Shown one piece after another: positions 7,910 to 16,191 of a stretch of 64,000 nt of DNA. The notes under the pieces are model-generated. The model saw only the letters and a program-made list of their open reading frames with translations. It was not told the DNA's origin and searched no databases. The DNA is from Bacillus sp. V59.32b (GTDB taxonomy: Bacteria; Bacillota; Bacilli; Bacillales; DSM-1321): positions 1 to 64,000 of the forward strand of contig NZ_QVTC01000020.1 in NCBI RefSeq assembly GCF_003429085.1, given 5' to 3'. Made by a program: the position numbers and the translations under genes. Numbering within the stretch: position 1 is the first letter of the stretch; each line of letters starts with the position of its first letter.

Positions 7910-9253
7910 ATGGATTTTTCCCAGCTCGGAATAATAGACAACCTGAAAAAAGTACTTAAGGATTATGGAATAACCTCGCCAACACCTATCCAGGAGAAAT
8001 CAATTCCTGAAATAATCGCTGGAAGGGATGTCATTGCAAAAGCCCAGACAGGAACAGGCAAAACATTAGCCTTTCTGCTTCCGATCCTTCAAGGAATAAA
8101 ATTAGAAAGCGATTATGTGCAAGCTCTTATTGTGTCGCCTACTAGAGAACTTGCACTTCAAATAACCGCTGAATTAAACAAGCTTACAAAAGCTTTTACA
8201 GGGATAAGCGCGGCGGCTATATATGGGGGGCAGGACGTGGAGCGGCAAATGAAACAATTAAAGCATCGCCCATCTATAGTGGTAGCTACTCCTGGACGGC
8301 TGCTTGATCATGTCAGACGGGGGACAATCGATCTTAGCAACGTTTCAATATTGGTATTGGATGAAGCGGATCAGATGCTGCATATCGGATTTTTGCCTGA
8401 AGTGGAGCAAATTATTGAAATGGTTCGAGGCAACAGACAAGTTCTGCTTTTTTCAGCAACGATACCCCAGCAGGTTCAGTCCATTGCTAAGCGATTCATG
8501 GTCAAGCCAGTCTCAGTTTCCGTAAAAAGCGATAACATTACAATAGAACGGATCAGACAGCTTGTCATTGAAACGACTGACAGGGCAAAACAAGCTGCTT
8601 TATTTAAAGTGATTGATGAAGAACCTCCATTTATGGCGATTATTTTTTGCAGGACAAAACGTCGAGTAAGTAAGCTTAATGACGCTCTTAGAGCTGCCGG
8701 TTATAATGCGGATGAACTTCATGGGGATCTATCACAGTCTAAAAGGGAACGAGTGATGAAAGGATTCCGAGAAGCAGCCATCCAGCTTCTGGTTGCTACT
8801 GATGTAGCAGCTAGAGGGCTTGATGTGGAAGGGGTTACTCATGTATTTAATTATGATGTGCCGGAAGATACAGAAAGCTATATTCATCGGATTGGGAGAA
8901 CGGGAAGAGCGGGTGAAGACGGTATCGCGATAACGTTTATTGCTCCAAAAGACATCCCTCAATTGTTAGCGATTGAAAAGGGGATAAACGTTAAGTTAGA
9001 CCGAAAAGTAGTAGAGGGAGTTAAGATTAATTCGAATTCCTCGAATGGCAGCGAGCAAAAAGCTCAAAACAGACGAGGGAAAAACTTCAGACAAGAGAAG
9101 GAACCGGGTGATAGGACCGGACGCAGAACAACAGCGAAGAGAAAAACGGAAGGAAGCGTAAAAAGAAACAGCAAAGATAGTGATAACAGTCATGTAACAA
9201 AAGTAAACAGGAAGCCGAAAAAAGCATCTCAAGGAAGACGAAGAGAAAAATAG
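7910..9253 (+). CDS. DEAD-box ATP-dependent RNA helicase
   Basis: The 447-residue protein has all core helicase motifs: Q motif around TPIQEKS (25-31), Walker A AQTGTGKT (45-52), PTREL, TPGRLLDH, DEAD (151-154), SAT (182-184) and the C-terminal RGLD and HRIGRTGRAGEDG. Residues from about 365 form a basic, low-complexity RNA-binding tail rich in Arg and Lys. It should unwind short RNA duplexes in ribosome assembly or mRNA turnover. Size fits the CshA/CshB/DbpA-like set, but I cannot decide which, so no symbol is given. The ribosome site is weak (AGAAGG about 13 bases from ATG). A terminator follows at 9292. Confidence 0.9.
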   Translation: MDFSQLGIIDNLKKVLKDYGITSPTPIQEKSIPEIIAGRDVIAKAQTGTGKTLAFLLPILQGIKLESDYVQALIVSPTRELALQITAELNKLTKAFTGISAAAIYGGQDVERQMKQLKHRPSIVVATPGRLLDHVRRGTIDLSNVSILVLDEADQMLHIGFLPEVEQIIEMVRGNRQVLLFSATIPQQVQSIAKRFMVKPVSVSVKSDNITIERIRQLVIETTDRAKQAALFKVIDEEPPFMAIIFCRTKRRVSKLNDALRAAGYNADELHGDLSQSKRERVMKGFREAAIQLLVATDVAARGLDVEGVTHVFNYDVPEDTESYIHRIGRTGRAGEDGIAITFIAPKDIPQLLAIEKGINVKLDRKVVEGVKINSNSSNGSEQKAQNRRGKNFRQEKEPGDRTGRRTTAKRKTEGSVKRNSKDSDNSHVTKVNRKPKKASQGRRREK

Positions 9254-9291
9254 ACAATGAAGTCTGACTTGTCCTTCGGTTAATAATTTTG

Positions 9292-9318
9292 AAAACCCGT
9301 TGCTACGGGTTTTTTTCT
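9292..9318 (+). terminator. Rho-independent terminator after the DEAD-box helicase
   Basis: AAAACCCGT (9292-9300) pairs with ACGGGTTTT (9305-9313) around a TGCT loop and runs into a T-tract. Confidence 0.9.
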
Positions 9319-9426
9319 TTTCCAATAGCATCTAAGCCTCAGGTCTTATCTGAAAATATAGCTAAGGCTCATTATGGAAAAACAAGAAAATAGATAAGCT
9401 AGAAACATGAAAGGAGGAACGGTAAA

Positions 9427-9771
9427 ATGAAAAAATTTGGTTTACTGATAGCAGGGATAATCGCGGGGTGTGTTCTGCTCGCAAATGTTGGCCCAATGAT
9501 TGGGTTAGCCATCAGCCTTGTGATTCTTTACTATGTGATCAAGCAATTTATGAAATCAGAATCTACATCAGGGAAAATCATCTGGGGGCTCATCGGCCTT
9601 GTTGCACTGACAGCGTCGGTGGCTAATATTCCGTCCATCATCGGCGTTGTAGCGGCATATGTTTTATACCTCGTTTATAAAAACTGGAACAAAACGAAGA
9701 AAACCACTTTCCAAGAAGAACAGGATCCATTTGTCAATTTCGAAAAACAATGGGCCGAAATAAAAAGATAA
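9427..9771 (+). CDS. liaI: LiaI-like small membrane protein
   Basis: A 114-residue protein with four short hydrophobic segments (about residues 5-22, 26-42, 51-62 and 66-86) and a charged tail ending FEKQWAEIKR. Directly followed by the PspA-type gene, it matches LiaI, the membrane anchor that recruits LiaH to the membrane under envelope stress. GAAAGGAGG precedes the ATG. A small dyad TCAG-N7-CTGA at 9339-9353 lies in the upstream region and could be a LiaR site, but it was not matched to a known consensus. Its tail is longer than a simple anchor needs. Confidence 0.8.
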   Translation: MKKFGLLIAGIIAGCVLLANVGPMIGLAISLVILYYVIKQFMKSESTSGKIIWGLIGLVALTASVANIPSIIGVVAAYVLYLVYKNWNKTKKTTFQEEQDPFVNFEKQWAEIKR

Positions 9772-9790
9772 TCTAAAAGGAGAGAATCAA

Positions 9791-10438
9791 ATGAGTAACT
9801 TATTTACGAGAATCAAAGATACAATTGCGGCGGATTTTCATGAAATGCTCGATCATAAGGAGCAAAAAAACCCGATTGCACTGTTAAATCAATATCTTCG
9901 CCAGTCGGAGCAGGAAACGGAAAAGGTACGTAAATTGGTTGAACGGCAATATTTATTAAAAGAAGAATTCACCCGGGAATATGGCCATGCAAGAAATCTT
10001 GCAGAAAAACGCAGACGCCAAGCTGAGATCGCAGAACAAGCAGGCGAAACAGAATTACATGGATTTGCAGCCCAGGAAGCTGCCCAATACGAAGAACGTT
10101 GCCAGAGGTTGAAGGATTCCCTGCAAAAAGCAGAGCAGCAGTTGGATGAGCTGGAGCGCAAGTATGAAGAAATGAAACATAAGCTAAAAGACATGAATCT
10201 TAAACGTATGGAACTGATGGGACGTGAAAACATTGCCCGTGCGCATCATCGGATGAATCAGGTTTTGGAATCAACAACATCTTCTAATAAGTCTTTTGCG
10301 AGATTTGAAGAAATGGATTCTTATCTCGACCGGCTTGAGCACCAGGTCAACTCAGCTTACCACCGCAATACAATCGATGCTAGGATCGCTCAGCTTGAAA
10401 AAGAAATGAAAAACAAAGAAACACATTCTATTTCCTAA
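9791..10438 (+). CDS. liaH: PspA/IM30-family protein LiaH
   Basis: The 215-residue, almost entirely helical and highly charged protein starts with MSNLFTRIKDTIAADFHEMLDH, an amphipathic helix typical of PspA/IM30, followed by a long coiled-coil (about 25-160). LiaH forms large ring-like oligomers that protect the membrane when lipid-II-interfering antibiotics act. It lies 19 bp after liaI with AAGGAG before the ATG, and a terminator follows at 10463. That terminator lets liaIH be expressed at high level separately from the regulatory genes. Confidence 0.9.
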   Translation: MSNLFTRIKDTIAADFHEMLDHKEQKNPIALLNQYLRQSEQETEKVRKLVERQYLLKEEFTREYGHARNLAEKRRRQAEIAEQAGETELHGFAAQEAAQYEERCQRLKDSLQKAEQQLDELERKYEEMKHKLKDMNLKRMELMGRENIARAHHRMNQVLESTTSSNKSFARFEEMDSYLDRLEHQVNSAYHRNTIDARIAQLEKEMKNKETHSIS

Positions 10439-10462
10439 TAAAGTCATGGTATTCTTAAAAGA

Positions 10463-10485
10463 GGCGTAGTTTTCTACGCCTTTTT
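10463..10485 (+). terminator. Terminator between liaH and liaF
   Basis: GGCGTAG (10463-10469) pairs with CTACGCC (10474-10480) around TTTT and is followed by TTTTT. It splits the lia locus into liaIH and liaFSR, though read-through is likely to feed the regulator genes. Confidence 0.9.
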
Positions 10486-10530
10486 GGACTATTTCTCAGA
10501 ATAGGTTCGGTTAGTCGAGGGAGGCACCCT

Positions 10531-11274
10531 ATGTTTAAACAAATGAAAACCGATTATATTAGCTGGATATTATTAATAGGAATTATACTGCTATTTCTTG
10601 AAATTTCTTTATTTGACGGGGGCTTATTATTCTCCCTTGCCCTAACGATTGGATTCATGTACCTTGGCCGTAAGTCATATTTCCGTAAAATAGGAAAAGT
10701 GATGTTTTGGGTTGGGTTATTTGGAACGATCATTACCGTTTTAAATATGATGATCTTTAAATTTTTCGTTGTGGCCATTTTACTATATATCGTACTGGTT
10801 TTTTATCAGTCCAAACAAAATCCCGAAGTAATCAAGCCTGTGCTGACAGAGCCCGCAAGTTTACAGGACGGACTGGAAAAAGAGCCTTTGGTAAAAGCGG
10901 GTCACTTATTACAGAATAAATGGTTTGGCCGCCAAAAAACATCGGATCACATCTATGAGTGGAACGATATAAACATACAGGGCGGCATCGGCGACACAAT
11001 CGTTGATTTAAGCAATACCATTCTTCCGAAAGGTGAAGCAGTCATCTCCATTAGACATTTCATCGGAAATATCCAAATTTTTATCCCTTACGATATCGAA
11101 CTAAGCATACATCATTCGGTGGTAGCCGGGAGAGCTAATATTTTTCAGCACCAGGAAACCAAAGTTTTTAATCAGATTCTTTCCTATCAGACGGCTGAAT
11201 ATCAGAATGCGGCCCAGAAAGTGAAAATCATCACCTCTGTTATAACAGGAGATATAGAGGTGAAAAGGATATGA
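10531..11274 (+). CDS. liaF: LiaF-like membrane regulator of the LiaRS system
   Basis: The 247-residue protein has an N-terminal membrane half with four hydrophobic stretches (about residues 10-95) and a C-terminal soluble beta-rich domain (about 130-247: WNDINIQGGIGDTIVDLSNTIL and AVISIRHFIGNIQIFIPYDIEL), the arrangement of LiaF/YvqF and DUF2154. LiaF keeps the histidine kinase LiaS silent until envelope stress. GGGAGG lies before the ATG. It overlaps liaS by four bases (ATGA), so the two are translationally coupled. No liaG lies between liaH and liaF. Confidence 0.88.
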   Translation: MFKQMKTDYISWILLIGIILLFLEISLFDGGLLFSLALTIGFMYLGRKSYFRKIGKVMFWVGLFGTIITVLNMMIFKFFVVAILLYIVLVFYQSKQNPEVIKPVLTEPASLQDGLEKEPLVKAGHLLQNKWFGRQKTSDHIYEWNDINIQGGIGDTIVDLSNTILPKGEAVISIRHFIGNIQIFIPYDIELSIHHSVVAGRANIFQHQETKVFNQILSYQTAEYQNAAQKVKIITSVITGDIEVKRI

Positions 11275-12314
11275 GTATAATAGCCCGGCAAATTATATAC
11301 GGAATTACTGTTGCACTTGCCTTATCCATCTTGCTGTCAGGGGTTGTTTTTTTTGTATTTCCGCTGGAGGATTGGAGCCTGTTATGGAAAAAAGAAATGA
11401 TGGATATCCCTTTTATTCTTTTTGTGCCCGGTTTAAGCTTATGTTTAGGGCTTATTTTTGGAATAAGCTCGGGCTTGTCTTGGAGGAGGCGCTTTACAGG
11501 GGTAGGGGATGCGTTGTACCAGCTTGAACAGGGAAACGCCCCGTCCCGGAAAGAATCTTATCCTGTCCAGGAATTGACAATGATTTCTACGAGAATTGAA
11601 AATATTCATAAACATGTGTCAGAACAGGCCAAAATGTCTCAAAAAATGGCAAGTGAGAAAGTGGCCGATCGAGAGAAGATCGTCCAGGAAATCGTTTCTC
11701 AGGAGCGCAATCGCCTCGCTCGGGAACTGCATGATTCTGTCAGCCAGCAGCTGTTTGCCGCATCCATGCTTATGTCAGCAATAACGGAATCGAAGCCTGA
11801 ATCGGAAAGCGCGGAAACAAAACAGCTGAAGCTGATTGAGGGGATGATCCATCAATCTCAGCTCGAAATGAGAGCATTACTCCTGCACCTTCGTCCTGTT
11901 CCACTGCGTGATAAGTCTCTACAGCAAGGAATTCAGGAACTGTTAGCGGAATTATCCCAGAAGGTTCCGATGAACATTTCATGGAAGATAGAGCCGATGC
12001 CGTTAGACCGTGGAATAGAAGATCACCTGTTTCGTATTCTCCAGGAGTCTGTATCCAATACATTACGACATGCGAAAGCCAATACATTGGAGGTTCTGTT
12101 GATAGGGCGGGATGATTTAATTATTCTCAGGATTGTCGATGATGGTCTCGGCTTTAATATGGATGAATCAAAAACAGGCTCGTACGGCTTGCAAAATATG
12201 CATGAAAGAGCGGTTGAAATAGGAGGGACAATGAAGATTGTTAGTGTTCCCAATCAAGGTACAAGGCTTGAAGTAAAAGTCCCGGTACTTGGAGGAGGCA
12301 GAAGCGATGATTAA
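11271..12314 (+). CDS. liaS: Sensor histidine kinase LiaS
   Basis: The 347-residue kinase has two N-terminal transmembrane helices (about 8-30 and 47-69) with a very short extracytoplasmic loop, a HAMP-like linker, a HisKA_3 dimerisation domain with the phospho-acceptor His at about 154 ([13 protein letters not shown]), and a HATPase domain with the N box near [14 protein letters not shown] and G1 DDGLGF. The tiny sensor loop is typical of intramembrane-sensing kinases controlled by an accessory protein, here LiaF. It phosphorylates LiaR and overlaps it by eight bases. Confidence 0.92.
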   Translation: MSIIARQIIYGITVALALSILLSGVVFFVFPLEDWSLLWKKEMMDIPFILFVPGLSLCLGLIFGISSGLSWRRRFTGVGDALYQLEQGNAPSRKESYPVQELTMISTRIENIHKHVSEQAKMSQKMASEKVADREKIVQEIVSQERNRLARELHDSVSQQLFAASMLMSAITESKPESESAETKQLKLIEGMIHQSQLEMRALLLHLRPVPLRDKSLQQGIQELLAELSQKVPMNISWKIEPMPLDRGIEDHLFRILQESVSNTLRHAKANTLEVLLIGRDDLIILRIVDDGLGFNMDESKTGSYGLQNMHERAVEIGGTMKIVSVPNQGTRLEVKVPVLGGGRSDD

Positions 12315-12939
12315 GGTATTGTTTGTTGATGATCATGAAATGGTACGGATCGGTGTCGCCTCATATCTCTCTTCCCAACCGGATATCGAGGTGATCGGAG
12401 AGGCTGATGATGGCGAAAAGGGAGTGGAGCTTGCATTAAGCTTACGTCCAGATATTATCTTAATGGATCTGGTCATGAAGGTAATGGATGGCATTCAAGC
12501 CACCCGATCCATTATCGAGAAATGGCCGGAAGCTAAAATCATCATTGTAACAAGTTTTCTGGACGATGAAAAAGTGTATCCTGCCCTGGAAGCAGGAGCA
12601 ACCAGCTATATGCTGAAAACATCCAAGGCTAGTGATATCGCCGATGCTGTTCGTTCTACATACCAGGGTCAATCTGTTCTTGAGCCGGAAGTGACCGGTA
12701 AAATGATGGCGAAGATGCGTTCCCGAAACGTTCAATTGCCACACGAGCAATTAACGAATCGAGAAATGGAAATACTTCTTTTAATGGCTGAAGGAAAAAC
12801 GAATCAAGAAATAGCCGATGAATTGTTTATCGCCTTAAAGACAGCAAAGGTCCATGTAAGCAATATTTTAAGCAAACTTGAGGTTCATGACCGGACCCAG
12901 GCGGTTATTTATGCGTTTAAGCATTCGCTTGTAAATTAA
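12307..12939 (+). CDS. liaR: LuxR/NarL-type response regulator LiaR
   Basis: The 210-residue protein has a receiver domain (1-120, phospho-accepting Asp54 in IILMDLVM, acidic pair D8 D9, Thr/Ser near VTSF, Lys near MLKTSK) and a C-terminal LuxR helix-turn-helix (about 145-205: [22 protein letters not shown]). The ATG at 12307 is preceded by GGAGGAGG; a TTG at 12289 in the same frame is less likely. Phosphorylated LiaR would activate the liaI promoter. There is no terminator before the broken methyltransferase gene 33 bp downstream. Confidence 0.92.
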   Translation: MIKVLFVDDHEMVRIGVASYLSSQPDIEVIGEADDGEKGVELALSLRPDIILMDLVMKVMDGIQATRSIIEKWPEAKIIIVTSFLDDEKVYPALEAGATSYMLKTSKASDIADAVRSTYQGQSVLEPEVTGKMMAKMRSRNVQLPHEQLTNREMEILLLMAEGKTNQEIADELFIALKTAKVHVSNILSKLEVHDRTQAVIYAFKHSLVN

Positions 12940-12972
12940 AAAATATTCTGTAAGAAAATCATGGAGGCTTTC

Positions 12973-14164
12973 ATGAAAACAAGGTATCTTAATACAACCC
13001 TCACCGTAGGAACCCTACTTGAGCAGGGCAGCATCCCCTATCAATTTACGGGTGCTTCTGCACTCATCGTTCAGGGTGTAGAGATAAAAGAGTATTCAAG
13101 TATAACTGTGTCCGTACAATGGGATCTATTCAATGAGGCGCATCAGCTTTTTTCTACCTATTCACCGTCAGAAACGGAAAGAAATTCGGAGCAGGCCGCT
13201 TTCCAATTTGAAGTTGACGGTGTTCATGTTACGGTAAGCTGCTTATTTAATATAACGATTAAAACAGATCCTTATCGAATTTTCGTGAAAAATGAAGGAA
13301 TGGATATTTGGTGCCGTTCCCTCTACTCATACTTGTATGACAGGGAAATTGCAGCTTACAGTGATGAGATACATACATATCTGGCAAAGAAGCAGCACGG
13401 GTTTACCTCCCAAAATGAACAAGCCTGGAACCAAAATAACTATCAGGCCTTGATAAACCGGTATGGATCCGCTGAGGAGATTGCGGCAAAAATTAAAGAA
13501 AACCCAAAATGGAGATTGCATCCGTTTTATAAATATGTTGGAGAAGTTTCCGGTAAAAAGGTTGCTCATCTTATGGGATCGAATGGGGTTAAAGCGGCCG
13601 CACTTGCTTTATTGGGAGCAGAGGTAAAGGTTATCGATTTTTTCAAAAGAAAATGCTGCTTTCGCGCTTGAGCTGGCAGCTGCTGCGGACGTCTCCATTG
13701 AGTATGTCGTTTCCGACGTATTATCCATGCCAAAAGAACAGATTACCGGGGACTTTGAGATCGTTTTAATGGAGCTGGGTGTGCTTCATTATCTAATTGA
13801 TCTCGAACCGCTTTTTGAAATCGTAAACCGGTTATTAAAACCGGGAGGAAGGTTCATCTTGCATGAGTTCCATCCAATTTCCACAAAATTAATAACCTCT
13901 GCCGGAAAGAAGCACAAAGTAACCGGAAATTATTTTGACCCGGCGATTGAGACCCATACCGTTGCGTTCTCCAAGCATATGCCCGATGAGGATCAAAAGC
14001 AGCTTGACAAGGTTGCCCAAAGAAAATGGACAATCGGAGAGCTGGTAACGGCCTTGGGACAAACTGGCCTGGTGATAAAGGTGTTGGAAGAAGAACCGAA
14101 TCATAAAATCCATGATATCGGATTGCCCAAAACATATACACTCCTTGCAGAAAAGAGACAATAA
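12973..14164 (+). pseudogene. SAM-dependent methyltransferase broken by one frameshift
   Basis: The 5' part (12973-13671) has a helical N-terminal domain and the beginning of a class I methyltransferase fold (VAHLMGSNGVKAAALALLGAEVKVID, read in two blocks). The 3' part from about 13640 in the next frame continues FSKENAAFALELAAAADV, then VLHYLIDLEPLFEIVNRLLKPGGRFILHEF and a C-terminal cap. Removing one T from the T6 run at 13638-13643 joins the two halves seamlessly into about 396 residues. The first frame ends at TGA 13669-13671. GGAGG precedes the ATG at 12973. It may be a true mutation, a sequencing slip or slippage-prone expression. Substrate unknown. Confidence 0.85.
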
Positions 14165-14200
14165 AAAATCCATCTTCAATTTTAGAAGATGGATTTTTTT
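14163..14200 (+). terminator. Bidirectional terminator between the methyltransferase and ABC-F genes
   Basis: AAAAAATCCATCTTC pairs with GAAGATGGATTTTTT around a 7-base loop. A-runs and T-runs flank both sides, and it sits between convergent genes ending at 14164 and 14207. Confidence 0.9.
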
Positions 14201-14206
14201 ATCAGG

Positions 14207-15760
14207 TTAGTTAATTTGATTATACCATTCCTCGACATCCCATACCTTCGTAACCCAATCTTCATAGAAATCAGGCTCATGGCTCACAAGGACAATCGTA
14301 CCTTTGTATGCTTTCATCGCACGCTTCAGCTCTTCTTTCGCGACAACATCCAAATGGTTTGTCGGTTCGTCGAATAACAACCAGTTGCTTTCATTAAGCA
14401 TTAACTTACAAAGCCGGACTTTAGCCTGCTCCCCACCGCTTAGCTGGTTCAGCGGGCGGGTGATATGTTCATTTTTCAGCCCTACACTTGCGAGGATACC
14501 GCGGACCTTCGGCTGATCGAGATGAGGGAATGCATTCCAGACATCATCAATCGGAGTGATATCGTCTGCTTTGACTTCCTGTTCAAAGTACGAAGGATAC
14601 AGAAAATCACCTAAGACAACTGTACCGCCCAGTGGCGGGATTTTACCAAGAATCGTCTTGAGCAATGTCGATTTTCCGACTCCGTTGTATCCAACGATGG
14701 CAATTTTTTCGCCACGCTCAATGGTCATTGTCAATTTAGGGAGAAGCGGATGATCATAGCCTATTTCCAAATCCTCACCTTCAAAAACATAACGGCTGCT
14801 CCCGCGTGATTCTTTAAAGTCAAATCTCGGCTTCATCGCTGTTTCAGGACGGTCGATCCGTTCCATGCGATCCAGCTGCTTCTGACGGCTTTTGGCCCGT
14901 CCAGTAGTCGAGTAGCGTGCTTTATTTTTAGAAATAAAATCTTCCTGCTTTTTAATGAATTCCTGCTGCTTTTCATATGCATTGATATGCTGGTTTTTAT
15001 TAATCTCTGCTAATTCCAGGAATTTTTCATAAGTCGCGGTATAGCGAGTCAGCTTGGAAAACTCGAGATGGAAAATGACATCGACGATACCGTTCATGAA
15101 TTCCGTATCATGTGAAATTAAAAAGAAAGCATGAGGGTATTCTTTTAAATAATGGCTCAACCACCGAATATGCTCGACATCGAGATAGTTCGTCGGTTCG
15201 TCCAATAACAGCACCTCGGGCTGTTCTAGCAGCAATTTCGCAAGCAAAACCTTAGTCCGCTGGCCGCCGCTTAGGGTTGAAACGTCCCGATCAAGCCCGA
15301 TTGCATCAAGGCCGAGCCCGCGGGCTGCATCCTCAACTTTAATATCCAGGCTATAAAAGCCTCCTGCTTCCAGCTTATCCTGGATTTGTCCCATTTGTTC
15401 AAGGAGGTCTTCCAATTCCTCGGGAGTTGCCGTTGCCATTTTCTCCGTCACTTCATTGAGCGCTTTCTCTTGTTCGTATAAAGGAAGAAAGGCATCGCGA
15501 AGAACATCGCGGATTGTTTTCCCTCTGGTTAGGACAGTGTGCTGATCCAAGTAGCCATATGTTACGCCAGGTGTCCATTCGACACGGCCTGAGTCATAAA
15601 TCAGTTCCCCGGTGATGATACTCATTAATGTTGATTTCCCGACACCGTTCGCCCCGACCAATCCAACATGTTCCCCTGCCATCAGGCGAAAGGAAACATC
15701 CTTGAAAAGCGTACGGTCACCGAAACTGTGGCTTAATTTATCTATTGAAAGTAAGCTCAT
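14207..15760 (-). CDS. yfmM: ABC-F family ATPase (ribosome-associated type), YfmM-like
   Basis: The 517-residue protein has two ABC domains and no membrane segments. Walker A motifs are GANGVGKST (about 36-44) and GYNGVGKST; signature motifs are LSGGQRT and LSGGEQA; Walker B motifs are LLLDEPTNYLD and LLFDEPTNHLD. The linker of about 80 charged residues between the domains is the ABC-F interdomain linker that reaches the ribosomal tRNA sites. Length agrees with B. subtilis YfmM. Such proteins rescue stalled ribosomes, and some give antibiotic resistance. The start is at ATG 15760 with GGAGG 11 bases upstream; an ATG at 15778 overlaps the ribosome site itself. Confidence 0.88.
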   Translation of the reverse strand: MSLLSIDKLSHSFGDRTLFKDVSFRLMAGEHVGLVGANGVGKSTLMSIITGELIYDSGRVEWTPGVTYGYLDQHTVLTRGKTIRDVLRDAFLPLYEQEKALNEVTEKMATATPEELEDLLEQMGQIQDKLEAGGFYSLDIKVEDAARGLGLDAIGLDRDVSTLSGGQRTKVLLAKLLLEQPEVLLLDEPTNYLDVEHIRWLSHYLKEYPHAFFLISHDTEFMNGIVDVIFHLEFSKLTRYTATYEKFLELAEINKNQHINAYEKQQEFIKKQEDFISKNKARYSTTGRAKSRQKQLDRMERIDRPETAMKPRFDFKESRGSSRYVFEGEDLEIGYDHPLLPKLTMTIERGEKIAIVGYNGVGKSTLLKTILGKIPPLGGTVVLGDFLYPSYFEQEVKADDITPIDDVWNAFPHLDQPKVRGILASVGLKNEHITRPLNQLSGGEQAKVRLCKLMLNESNWLLFDEPTNHLDVVAKEELKRAMKAYKGTIVLVSHEPDFYEDWVTKVWDVEEWYNQIN

Positions 15761-16151
15761 TTTACTTTGAACCTCCATTTAAATTGTAAAAAAACATCTA
15801 TTTCCCATCTTACTAAAATCTTTGATAGATTGCTATCATTTCATGGTGAATACAAAGTCAATAAATAAAATGAACCCGTAATAGTTCGACATATTTCTTG
15901 GGAAATATTTTGCAATAATTGCTCGAGAAATAAGGAGGGTTTTGTCTGGATATCGATATATGAATAAGCAGTTGAAAATATAGTGTTTATCTCAGATTTT
16001 TATAAAATGCGCATAAATAAAAGACTGCATATGACTCACTTTTAGGGTAAATTATGTGCAGTCTTTTCTACAAATAAAGTATCAAACAATTAAATGTATT
16101 CTATTCCATTTAGGAATTATAAAACTTTATACATGCTAATTTAATAAAAAT
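15761..16151. other. Intergenic region of about 390 bp before the ABC-F gene
   Basis: No gene seen. A hairpin with AAAAGACTGCATA (from 16019) pairing TATGTGCAGTCTTTT (to about 16067) and an 18-base loop could terminate topB read-through or regulate the ABC-F gene. A TTGACT -35-like box (minus strand, 15861-15856) has no good -10 partner. An AAGGAGGG on the plus strand at about 15932 precedes only a tiny frame of about 13 codons. Confidence 0.4.
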
Positions 16152-16180
16152 AAAACGCATAGGCAATCGCTATACGTTTT
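16152..16180 (-). terminator. Terminator of topB
   Basis: AAACGTATAG and CTATGCGTTT (minus strand) form a stem with one mismatch, followed by TTTTATTTTTATTAA. It starts 12 bases after the topB stop. Confidence 0.7.
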
Positions 16181-16191
16181 ATTTTTTGTTT

